From Eurosta solidaginis (taxonomy: Eukaryota > Arthropoda > Insecta > Diptera > Tephritidae): DNA of 64,000 bases. The notes beneath the pieces are model-generated. The model was not told the DNA's origin. It made no database searches and was given only the letters and a program-made list of their open reading frames with translations. The stretch spans positions 344,638,302-344,702,301 of the forward strand of contig NC_090319.1 of the NCBI RefSeq assembly GCF_040869045.1, written 5' to 3'. This document shows, in pieces, positions 1 to 10,004 of the stretch (position 1 is its first letter; each line of letters opens with the position of its first letter). The translations under genes and the position numbers were made by a program.

Positions 1-1140
1 TTTTCGCAATTTCTACCCCATTTTAACAGCTATAAGCTTCAAATTTCACCGATTGCTTACGTATATAGCATATATTGTTGTCTGAATAAATCATAGAGAT
101 CGGTTGTATATATAGTATATATCTCATACAACCGATTGTTCAGATAAGAACTTTTCGCAATTTCTACCCCATTTTAACAGCTATAAGCTTCAAATTTCAT
201 CGATTGCTTACGTATATAGCATATATTGTTGTCTGAAAAAATCATAGAGATCGGTTGTATATATAGTATATATCTCATACAACCGATTGTTCAGATAAGA
301 ACTTTTCGCAATTTCTACCCCATTTTAACAGCTATAAGCTTCAAATTTCACCGATTGCTTACGTATATAGCATATATTGTTGTCTGAAAAAATCATAGAG
401 ATAGGTTGTATATATAGTATATATCTCATACAACCGATTGTTCAGATAAGAAACTTTTCGCAATTTCTACCCCATTTTAACAGCTATAAGCTTCAAGTTT
501 CACCAATTGCTTACTTATATAGCATATAGTGTTATCTGAAAAAATCATAGAGATCGGTTGTATATATAGTATATATCTCATACAACCGATTGTTCAGATA
601 AGAAACTTTTCGCAATTTCTACCCCATTTTAACAGCTATAAGCTTCAAATTTCACCGAGTGCTTACGTATATAGTATGTATTGTTGTGTCAAAAAATCAT
701 AGAGATCGGTGATATATATAATATATATATGATGGTATATATAGTATATATATATAGTATATATATTTTTTTTTGCGATTTCGGCCCCATTTTAACAGCT
801 AGAAGCTTCAAATTTCACCAAATGCTTACGTGTATAGCATATAATGATGTCTGAAAAAATCATTGAGATCGGTGGTATACATAGTATATATCTCATACAA
901 CCGATTGTTCAGATAAAAAAACTTTGCGCAATTTCTGCCCCGTTTTAACAGCTAGAAGCTTCAAATTTCACAAAATGCTTACGTATATAGCATATATTGT
1001 TGTCTGAAAAAATCATAGAGATCGGTGGTATATATATTATATACTTCATATAAACTGTCATTTTTGCCCCTTTTTTACGGTTAGAAGCTTCAAAATTCAT
1101 CAAATTTCATCAAATAGTTACGTTTACGTCATATATTTTT
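1..1140. repeat. Tandem array, about 151-bp unit, 7-8 copies
   Basis: The box TTTTCGCAATTTCTACCCC recurs at 1, 152, 303, 455 and 607, then in weaker form near 765, 921 and 1061, so the period is 151-152 bp. Copies 1-4 are nearly identical and decay toward the right end. Each early unit carries a palindrome: ATCGGTTGTAT and its complement ATACAACCGAT around an AT-rich loop. The array starts before base 1. No coding potential was seen. It may be an internal tandem block of a Helitron-type element, which is a guess. Confidence 0.9.
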
Positions 1141-1224
1141 GAAATACGTGATTCGTAGTCATAGTTTTTACATGCAGACCACAAAAAACGTGAAGCTTTG
1201 CATCCTCACACAAAGAACCTACCT

Positions 1225-1300
1225 ATTTTTATACCTTTCATGAAAATGAAATGGTATATTAATTTCGTCACGAAACCGAAAATTGTAAGGAAAATGAACT
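1225..1300. repeat. Fragment of a dispersed repeat (ACCTTTCATGAAAATG box)
   Basis: The stretch around TTTCATGAAAATGAAATGG followed by TATATTAATTT recurs at 59640-59700 in this window. In my recollection of dipteran repeats this box lies near the 5' end of Helentron-like elements. Only a short piece is present. Confidence 0.5.
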
Positions 1301-2775
1301 TAGATTAAAGATAATGCACTAAACTAGAGAAAAGGAACATTTGTACTTAAATAAAATTACAGTCTCCATTAAAAAAATTACAGTCTCCATTTAAAAAAAA
1401 AAAAAAAAAAACTAGTAAGTACAAGCATTGTTATCCATGGTGTTTAACCGACTATGTTCCTACAGTGTCGTTGCTCAAGAAATAATGATACGCCCCATAC
1501 CTATATTTCTCGGCAAAACAAGGAATCCCCTGTGCACGTTTGCTAAAAAATCTTTATATACTCCTGGACCAGTGCTGCTCAAAACTTTGTTTATTGAAAT
1601 ACAAATTACAATACATGTACATTTTGTTTGTATTCAAAAAAAAACATTTAATTTTTAGTTCCTCAAAGAGTTGAAAAGTTTTAATACATATATCGATTCG
1701 TTAAAACATTTCGTAAATCGCTATATCATCACAATACTTAAGAGCAATTAAACTTAATTTTCAAAATCCAGCACAACAACTTTACTCAGCACCGCTTGAT
1801 ACTTATTTCAATTTTTATTGTCATTAATATGGCATTCAGATCATCTCCACCAATTTTTTTTACGATACATGAATTTTTACCCGAGTTACAACTTCGGAAA
1901 TATGGCCAAAAACTGAGTGTAAAAAGGGCAAATGTTGGTCCAATTATGCGAATTCGCTTCATTAATATCTAATCTATATATGCAAAGTTTCAGCAACTGC
2001 TCGATCCTTAACTCAGAATTGGTTGAGACCACGATATTTGATAAGTACTAAATTTTGCGAACCAGGGCGTCAAACATCTCAGACAGGAACATACGACTCA
2101 TCATGACTTTTATTGCCATTACCCACATAATATGAAAATAAGGGCGGATGTAAGTTTCAAGTCCTTTCTCAAATTCCGAGGTCAAACCCTTAAAAGGCAG
2201 GCAGTTTTAATTTTCTTAATGAATTAATTGTGAATATAAATTTTTTCAGTGCCATAATATATTCGAATAATATTTAGTTGTCAAATTGTTAGTACAAAGT
2301 AGTTTTTGTAGCGAAGTGCTCGTTCATCATATGAAAGTGATTTTGCTTTGCACTTGCATATGAATATAAAAATCCTTCATATGAACTTTATCTATATGTG
2401 AGGGCTTCGGGACTGCTTTTGCAAAGTTGTATCTGTGCCTATGATTCACAGCAAAACAAAAACAAAAGTGCTTTAAGTGGATAAGGGTTGCGCAGCTCTT
2501 GACAAACAAAATTTTTCTTGAACTTTTTATTTTATGGGATTTTTCAATTCTTGTGATGTGGATACCGTTCTTGATTCCATACTACCAATTAAGGAAAATC
2601 GATTTGGTGGCAAAATGGGTAATCAAATATGAAGCGTAAAATATCTAAATTGAACTACAAGGGGCGAGGCGAAACAGGGATGGATTGAACGGACTACATA
2701 ATTTTTTTAGTTGATACCTTCATAACTCTTTCAATACGATAGAGAAAAGCCTAGATTTGAATAAACTTTACACTT
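1301..2775. other. No gene recognised
   Basis: AT-rich sequence with an A-tract at about 1392-1411. Short open frames here (for example 1428-1658 and 2327-2509) have no motif, no coding-like composition and no neighbour that supports them. Confidence 0.6.
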
Positions 2776-2776
2776 A

Positions 2777-3790
2777 GATTAGGTTAGGTTGAACTGGCCG
2801 GTCCATGAGGACCTCACATAGACTGCATAAGTCCGTATTGTTACCAGAAGTTTGTTTTAACGACCGAACTGAAAAACCATATCAAAACCCAGGACCTGTG
2901 TTATAAAATAACTCCGTCCTCTTGGCAAATACTGGAAGCTTCCGAGGACTTAAGCCACTTGCTGCTTCTAGATCTGATAGCTGTATCACTCCTAATAGCT
3001 GGAGTCTTAGCCTGGCAAGCGCAGGGCACGAGCACAGAACGTGCTCGATCGTTTCCTCCTCCAGCCCGCACTTCCTACATCTGCTATCACTGACCAAGCC
3101 TAAGTTAAAGGCATGTGACGCCAGAATGCAGTGTCCAGTCAGAATACTCGTCATGAGTCTACAGTCCTCTCTTTTTAATGATAGAAGCAACTTTGTTAGT
3201 CTAAGGTTATAAGTCACACATAATCTTGCACACTTAACAGCCCCGCGCTTGAACCCACGCCTTTCCTGCTTGATCGATCGTGTGTACCTCTCGTCTTCGC
3301 TTAATCTTGCACAGTCTAATTGGGACGTCTACGGAGAAAGCTTCAAGAAATGCGCCCTTTTTAGCTAGTTCATCCGCTTTTTCATTCCCATCTATTCCCA
3401 TATGCCCTGGGACCCAATATAGATGTATGCTTCTCCCTGTTCCGATTCTCTCCAGGGACTGCTTACACTCTAACACGCATTTAGATGCTGTGCTATGCGA
3501 GATTATTGCCTTTATTGCTGCTTGACTGTCAATATAAAAGTTAACACGATTGCAGCTTGGGCTATTTTCTTCCAGAGTTTCTACTGCTTTGGTTACGGCT
3601 ACTATTTCCGCTTGGAAAACGCTACAGTAATCTGGTAGCCTGCAGGATCTGGTTATTTCCGGATCAGCACAGTATCCCGCAGACCCCACTCCTTCCACTA
3701 CTTTGGAACCATCTGTGTACACATGAATCGCCTCGTCCGCCATTTGAGCAGCCTTGCGGCAACCTTCCACCTCTAGATAGGTAGTCTGTT
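2777..3790 (-). pseudogene. I-like LINE 3' end: RNase H plus CCHC tail, copy 1
   Basis: A 5'-truncated non-LTR retrotransposon reading leftward. The frame 3770-3234 is an RNase H domain. Its four catalytic acids are visible: D20 in YTDGSK, E55 in FQAE, D81 in YIDSQAA and D133 in GNEKADELAK, with WVPGH before the last. RNase H of this kind cleaves the RNA strand of the RNA-DNA hybrid made during retrotransposition. A frame change near 3230 leads into a second frame (3217-2882) with a zinc-knuckle-like segment, C-x2-C-x8-H-x4-C, and the ending FYNTGPGF. The element's 3' end at 2777 carries TTAGGTTAGG on the + strand, so the tail is CCTAA-like rather than poly(A). Related copies lie at 30366-31712, 55670-56460 and 56590-56943. 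The reverse transcriptase part is absent. Broken by at least one frameshift. Confidence 0.88.
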
Positions 3791-4024
3791 CGTCTTTCCA
3801 CTTATTATAAACAGAATTTGGATACTTGTAACTATCGAGGTCAGACTTTTATAACTTATTACTACCATACAACGAATTTTTCAGAAGAGGGATTTTGCGG
3901 CATATAGATATGTATCGTATCATATATCCTCAGGAGATTTTAATAACAATAGGGCTGATTACATTCTTTTTACAAAAAAAAAAAAATTTTTTAAAGGGAT
4001 AGCAGCCGCTTCCACTAAAGGCAA

Positions 4025-4723
4025 TCAAAATAAAATGTATGTTTGTATATGCAACTGTTTTTTAATACGCCCTTTTTCTCTCTTTTTTGGCTTTTCTAGT
4101 TCAATAGTTTCCCTCTGTTTCTGGATCCGTATCAGCTCCAGCTGCTCAAGGAGTACTAAACGTTGCAACTCGGAATTGTTCAAATTTTTGGTCTCATTTG
4201 TTTCTGGCAAGGAGCAAGATTTACGCTTCAATATTGTTTTTGACGTCAATGAACTTGAGGTAGTAGGATTTTCAGGTAATGGCAGTTCGCAAATTCCTGC
4301 GGATTTTGTACCTAAAAACGAAACCATAAAATTAATAAAAGCAAAATTTCAAAATTCACAATTTTTGTTTAATACCTGGAACTTTCGCACACACTTAGTT
4401 CTTTTCTGTATCCAAAAGATCGATGAGCATTTTTTCCCAAGGCTTGTAAGAAATTCTCTTGTTACCAGTGCGTGATAAATCAAATTTTTTTTCACTTCTG
4501 TTTTCATGTTTGAAATTTTTTTCATTACTTGCTTTTTTGCTAATGAGTTATGAAAAATTACTTCATATTTTTCAGTTAGCGCTTGTAAAGCAGACTCCTT
4601 TTCATTTCTTATTTGCGGCACTTGTGACTTATTAAATATTACCTTATGTTCTTTTAGTGCTCTTACAAAATTGAGTTGCTTATCGACTTCCTCATTATCC
4701 GAAAGTTCGATAATGTCCGACAT
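4025..4723 (-). pseudogene. Two-exon Myb/SANT-like transposon accessory gene, broken
   Basis: Read leftward from an ATG at 4723. Exon 1 (4723-4376) encodes a roughly 110-residue helical domain with FVRALKEHKVIFNKSQVP and KKISNMKTEVKKK. This resembles Myb/SANT-like DNA-binding proteins encoded by DNA transposons. An extra A in an A-run near 4491 shifts the frame; skipping it gives SRTGNKRISYKPWEKMLIDL. A later TAA interrupts the segment just before VCAKVP. A 64-base intron (4375-4312) has a GT start and a TTTTTAG end, and splicing joins CCAG to GTACAAAATCC to read PGTKSAGICELP. Exon 2 (4311-4028) continues with a serine-rich linker and a charged coil (LVLLEQLELIRIQKQRETIE). The family assignment is by memory only. 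The intron and the two disabling lesions are seen directly. Confidence 0.65.
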
Positions 4724-5133
4724 GATTGATTTCACACCTGCTCTATGCCACTTTCTGATGTAAATGATATCTACCAAAATTTTTCAACATGTATGTGTTG
4801 CTTCAAGTAAAAGCTTAAACTTTGTATCAAAAGCAGCAGTGCCTTAAATTCTTATTCATATAATAATCAGCAATTGCTTATTTTTTATTCATCAAGCTAC
4901 ATATTATCTTTTGCTGTAAATACTGCAAAAATACAAATTTTAATTTTTCTGGTGTTTTTCTATTTTTCGCAAATTAATGAAAATAATTTTTAATTGTCAT
5001 TTGTTATATTGAAAATAAAATCCAAAGCACCAAGAAAAGCCGACTAGATTTTTCATTCAATTAGGCATTCAATAAAGCAATAATGAGATAATTAAGAATT
5101 TGTAGTTTTTATGGAAGATTAAGTTCAATAATA
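4724..5133. other. AT-rich flank with an imperfect hairpin
   Basis: No gene. From about 5054 to 5264 the sequence is imperfectly self-complementary. For example TTAGGCATTC pairs with GAATGCCTAA, and GGAAGATTAAGTTCAATA pairs with TATTGAACTCAATCTTTCC. This overlaps the left end of the MITE starting at 5134, so a decayed palindromic repeat is likely. Confidence 0.45.
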
Positions 5134-5706
5134 CTGTTTTCACACAGACGGCTTATTGATTAATAAAGGCAGTTTTCTACATTAAGACGCTTATTGAACT
5201 CAATCTTTCCTATAAAATTCGAATCTATAATTATTTCATTAGACGCTAATCGAATGCCTAATGAAGTCAAAAGCACAATGCAACTCTGTTGGGAGCGTTC
5301 AGTTTCTTAGTTTTTGGTGTGTTCGGTGCTTAAAAATATCATTTGTCAAAGTAAATGTCATTGTCTGCATGGCGGAACTATACAAGGTGGCCGCATCGAA
5401 CAGCTGATTATAACCTTTTTTTATTTGATTTGATACATCAACTTCCGGCGCAGTACGATTTTGACATTTATCCATCGAATTTACAAAAACAAAGTACATG
5501 GAATTCTTATCTATGTATGTAGGTATGTTACCATTCTGCCACCTTGTATCGTTCCGCCATGATTGTCTGTCATATAGCATTGCCATTTTATTCGCTTGAC
5601 ATTTCATCCTTCATACTAATCGAGCAGTTACTTCTGTGTGAAAGCAAAAAATTTACGATTTCATTAGAAGGTGAAATGAGATCATTAAGTTTCTGTGTGA
5701 AAACAG
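5134..5706. mobile_element. MITE with CTGTTTTCACACAGA inverted ends
   Basis: CTGTTTTCACACAGA at 5134 is matched by its complement TCTGTGTGAAAACAG ending at 5706. Both ends are bordered by TA (5132-5133 and 5707-5708), as expected for Tc1/mariner-type insertion. It contains no coding region. A second element (5368-5561) is inserted inside, so the original length was about 370 bp. Confidence 0.55.
5368..5561. mobile_element. P-element-like MITE, 194 bp
   Basis: Inverted ends CATGGCGGAAC…ACAAGGTGG and CCACCTTGT…GTTCCGCCATG. An exact 8-bp direct duplication ATTGTCTG lies at 5360-5367 and 5562-5569. Drosophila P elements have an 8-bp duplication and ends that begin CATG and run into AAGGTGG, so the P superfamily fits better than hAT. 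There is no transposase, so movement would have needed a source in trans. Confidence 0.75.
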
Positions 5707-5742
5707 TATAAAGGTTTTAATATAGAAAACTTAACTAATTTT

Positions 5743-7263
5743 TATACTCAGCTGAGCAGAGCTCATACTCCGTCCGTCCGCCCGTCCGTCTGTAAACACG
5801 ATAACTTGAGTAAATTTTGAGGTATCTTGATGAAATTTGGTATGTAGGTTCCTGGGCGCTCATCTCAGATCACTATTTAAAATAAACGAAATCGGACTAC
5901 AACCACGCCCACTTTTTCGATATCGAAAATTTCGAAAAACCGAAAAAGTGCGATAATTCATTACCAAAGACGGATAAAGCGATGAAACGTGGTAGGTAGA
6001 CGCAAAATAGAGAATTAGAAAAATTTTGGACAATGGGCGTGCCACCGCCCACTTTTAAAAGAAGGTAATTTAAAAGTTTTGCAAGCTGTAATTTGGCAGT
6101 CGTTGAAGATATCATGATGAAATTTGGTAGGCACTTTACTCCTGTCACTATATATGTGCTAAATAAAAATTAGCGAAATCGGATGACGAACGCGCCCACT
6201 TAAAAAAAAAAATTTTTTAGTGTCAAATTTTAACAAAAAATTTAATGTCTTTACAGTATAAAAGTAAATTATGTCAACATTCGACTCCAGTAATGATATG
6301 GTGCAATAAAATACAAAGATAAAAGAAAATTTCAAAATGGGCGTAACTCCGCCCTTTTTCATTTAATTCGTCTAGAATACTTTTAATGCCATAAGTCGAA
6401 CAAAAATTTACCAATCCTTGTGAAATTTGGTAGTGACATAGATTCTATGATGATAACTGTTTTCTGTGAAAATGGGCAAAATCGGTTGAAGCCACGCCCA
6501 GTTTTTATACACAGTCAACCGTCTGTCCTTCCGCTCGGCCATTAACACGAAGTGTTGAAGTCACTTTATCTTGGTATAAAATATGGCCGAAATTCTACTA
6601 TGACCACGCCCACTTTTCCGATATCGAAAATTACGAAAAATGAAAAAATGCCATAATCCTGTACCAAATATGAAAAAAGATATGAAACATGGTAATTGGA
6701 TTGGTTTATTGACGCAAAATATAACTTTAGAAAAAACTTTGTAAAATGGGTGTGACACCTACCATATTAAGTAGAAGAAAATGAAAAAGTTCTGAAGGGC
6801 GAAATCAAAAGCCCTTGGAATCTTGGCAGGAATACTGTTCGTGGTATGACATGTACAAATAAATTAGCGGTACCCGACAGAAGATGTTCTGGGTCACCCT
6901 GGTCCACATTTTGGCCAATATCTCGAAAAGGCCTTCACATATACAACTAAGGGCTACTCCCTTTTAAACCCCTCATTAATACTTTTAATGTGATACCCAT
7001 ATCGTACAAACACATTCTAGAGTCACCCCTGGTCCACCCTTATTGCGATATCTCGAAAAGGCGTCCACCTATAGAACTATGGCCCACTCCCTTTTAAAAT
7101 ACTCGTTAATACCTTCCATTTGATACCCACGTCTTACAAACACATTCCAGGGTTACCCTAGGTTCATTTTGCTAAATGGTGATTTTCCCTTATTTTGTCT
7201 CCAAAGCTCTCAGCTGAGTATGTAATGTTCGGTTACACCCCAAACTTAGCCTTCCTTACTTGT
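5743..7263. mobile_element. Helentron-like non-autonomous element, copy A
   Basis: Begins ATACTCAGCTGAGCAGAGCTC after a T-run and ends CTCAGCTGAGTATGTAATG, a hairpin (GTTCGG-TTACAC-…), then CTTCCTTACTTG followed by T. The subterminal inverted repeat ACTCAGCTGAG, a 3' hairpin and insertion between T residues are features described for Helentrons/DINEs. The body carries CCGTCCGTCCG runs and repeated CCACGCCCACTTTTTCGATATCG boxes. Compared with the other copies, a segment just after the left end is missing. Non-coding. Confidence 0.75.
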
Positions 7264-7454
7264 TTCATTAAGCCTTTGTGTGAAATGGGCATAAGGCATT
7301 TAACAATTTTGAAAGTAAAAAATAGCTCTGAGTAATCACCAAAACGGACCAATAAAACGTTCTGATGAAACTAACAAAGCATTTTTATTAATGGGAGGAG
7401 TTAAACAATTAGCAAAGCCGAAGACTGCGCTGGGCTTACTAATTTTCTTTTCGT

Positions 7455-7812
7455 TAGTGAAAAGCGGATCTTTTTCATAGAATGAAGCACTCCGCCTACC
7501 ACTCCTAAAATCCTGTATTCAAGTACCGCGCAAAGCAACATCAAAAACTTATACCTGAACAAGATATTTGAATTAGAAACGGGATCGTCCCTCGCCAGTG
7601 GTTTGGCAAACACTCCGAGTACTTCTGCCATGAAAAGCTTCTTAGTGAAAACTCATATGCCTTGCAGATGCCGTTTGGGACCGTGGTGAAACATGAAGGT
7701 AGGTGCCCTCGCCCGACTTTGTAGGATAAATTAAATGTAGCATGACACAAATTGGACGAAAGCTCAGCCCATCTCTTCGGAGGTATGTATGTATATCGCG
7801 CCTTGTATTTTT
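7455..7812 (+). mobile_element. tRNA-derived SINE, decayed copy
   Basis: The body (CCTCGCCAGTGGTTTGGCAA, ACTTCTGCCATGAAAAGC, AACTCATATGCCTTGCAG, CTCTTCGGAGG, ATCGCGCC) matches the copy at 37321-37689. A decayed tRNA-like head is traceable as CACTCCGCCTACCA and TGTATTCAAGTACC, the latter being the B-box position. The 3' end is T-rich (TTGTATTTTTTT). Confidence 0.7.
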
Positions 7813-8416
7813 TTCCTTAAGCTGTCTAAAAGGTTGCAAATTCAGATGGGTAGTTTGCTCAACCATTTGGAGGATGATCATGAAAATGCATCAAAACTCT
7901 CTGTATTTCGAAAATTTTCACGTCAATTGCCAAAATTTTAAAAACTTCTTTTACCATATACAAATATACAAAAATACGACACAGAAAGGTTTATACTTTT
8001 GACACGAAATCTACGTGTACCATCTGAAAATATATACCCATACCTTTATACATATATTTAGCTCTTCTCATCTAATAGAAACTTGAATTATGTGTATATA
8101 TGTATATGCACATATATATGTATGATTCACCCTAAAATAAATTTTTATTGGAAATTGTTTTCCAAAAGTCTCCAGGTGCATACGTGTTCTGGAATATTGC
8201 AGGCAATTCCATGCTCTACTTAAACTACATACATATGTACATGCGTTCAGCAATCGCACCCTTGTTGCCGATGTTTAAATCATACATATGTGGAAAACAT
8301 ACATAAACATAAGGGTGGGTCATAAAGAGATCGACTTAAGTTGTTTAGTTGAATAGATCACAAAAAAAAAAAACACAACGCTTAGTATTAAGGATTTGCA
8401 CATCACAGTCATTCAT
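7813..8416. other. No gene recognised
   Basis: AT-rich, with short TATG/CATA runs (for example 8088-8124). I see no motif or repeat end that I can name. Confidence 0.6.
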
Positions 8417-8419
8417 TTA

Positions 8420-9458
8420 GAACCCGTTTTTCAGTACAAGTTCAACTTAGTTTGTCAGTTAAATTACGCTTAAACTCATTCTGCAGTTTTTCAGTCTACT
8501 TTAACTGAAGTTTAAGCTGAGCCTAAGCGGCCGATCTGGCAGTGTTAAACTTTAGTTAACCTATCAGTTATTTGCGTTTGTTTGAAATGGCGTCGACTAT
8601 ATCCAATAAGCATTTGGGCTTTAGTACCATTAACTACGCATACTTCTAAAATCTAGAGAGTTGTTTCGAAACAGAGGCTCAACTCGAGAATCATAGTGTA
8701 CTCAGCAGAAGAGGGAATTTTTTAGAAAGCGAAAAATGCTATTACTTAAGTTGAAGAAATTTAATTCCCAACTTGTGGTTCTCTAGCTGGACTCAAATAT
8801 AAGATTCCATACTACAGTATTTTATTTTTAATTAATTAGGCTTCATTACTGCTATCAACAAGGTATATATTTCTCACTGCTACAACAACAACAACAACAG
8901 CTGGTTTTGTTGGTACCACCTTGGAGATTTTTCTTTCAACTCCACCTCAACTTGTTATCCAATGTAAGATATCAACTGGAGAAATGTGTTGGATATTCAT
9001 TTATGAACTATACATTTCCTAAAATCTCAAAGGTTGGATAATAATTCGATAATGCAAATAACTTAGGAGATCAACTCGAGAACTCTAAATTTTACAAAAT
9101 TTTTCAAAGTTTGGTTAATAAGTGGAGAATGAAGTTGGATATTAAGTCGAGAACTATCTGGTTTAAGAATAATTAAATAATTATGTTGGATACCACCTCC
9201 GGAACAAGATATATACATAATTCGCTGGAGAAATATTTTTTCCATGTTTGTTGGGTAAAGAAAATCCAGCAGTTGTCGTATCTACAAATTATCTAGGTAA
9301 TAAAAAACCATTGTAGCCGTACAATAAAGTTCACCCCAAAGGTGGCCTTAAACTGTGACTGAAAAATTGCTCGGTAGTTTAACTGGAGTTTAAATTTGAC
9401 TAGAGTTAAAGCAAACTTAGTTTAAGCTTAGCTTAACCAACTACTGAAAAACCGGGTC
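8420..9458. mobile_element. Harbinger-type MITE, about 1.04 kb
   Basis: Ends GAACCCGTTTTTCAGTA (left) and TACTGAAAAACCGGGTC (right) are inverted. TTA lies on both sides (8417-8419 and 9459-9461), the duplication typical of many PIF/Harbinger elements. Subterminal stretches rich in AGTTTAA and AAGCTTAGCTTAA also repeat in inverted order. No transposase was seen. Confidence 0.65.
8882..8899. repeat. (CAA)n microsatellite
   Basis: Six consecutive ACA/CAA triplets inside the MITE at 8420-9458. Confidence 0.9.
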
Positions 9459-9589
9459 TTACACTCTAATCCTATATAAAAATGATCTTACCACCAAAAG
9501 GTCTGACCATGCACATACTTAGGTGAGCATTATTTTAAATTATTTAACTCACTGAAAAGATATTGTTGTCCTATAGGTTTCAAATATTT

Positions 9590-9765
9590 CTGCAGCAATC
9601 TTTCAGGTTTCGGATAAAGCACCATACAAAATTTAGGAACCGTGTTTTAATTGGAAAAAAGTTGTCTCTGAACCTCGCGGCAGTGGTTCGGCAAATGATC
9701 CGAGTATACTTCTGCCATCAAAAGCTTCTCAGTAAAAATTCCTCCATGCAGTAAATGATGACCTT
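9590..9765 (+). mobile_element. SINE body fragment
   Basis: AAAAAGTTGTCTCTGAACCTC, CGGCAGTGGTTCGGCAA, CTTCTGCCATCAAAAGCTTC and TCAGTAAAAATTCCTCC match the middle of the SINE family at 37321-37689. Neither the tRNA-like head nor the T-rich tail is present. Confidence 0.6.
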
Positions 9766-10004
9766 GTGTGAAACCAAAAAACACCTATGAATTGATGCCA
9801 TTTTTCTAGTAGATCTGGAACATCTTAGAATGACTGCATACAAGATTTCCCCAGCATACCGATTTAAAACTTTTTACCAGTTTTGGATTCACTAAAATTT
9901 TGAAATATATCATAAATACGTAAGTACTAAATACTCGTGAATGTGCTGTGTAAACATACGTGTACGTCTAGGAAACTAATGTCTTTACATGAACTAGAGC
10001 TTTC

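Noticed and set aside
1..1140. CRISPR-like regular repeats
   Set aside because: The whole 151-bp unit repeats without unique spacers, and the genome is eukaryotic.
2776..2795. Interstitial telomere (TTAGG)n
   Set aside because: Only two or three repeats, found at the same place in three LINE copies, so it is the element tail.
2922..3212. Plus-strand frames opposite the LINE copies (also 3280-3525, 55820-56110, 56180-56425)
   Set aside because: Antisense shadows of the RNase H and zinc-knuckle frames, conserved only because the minus frames are.
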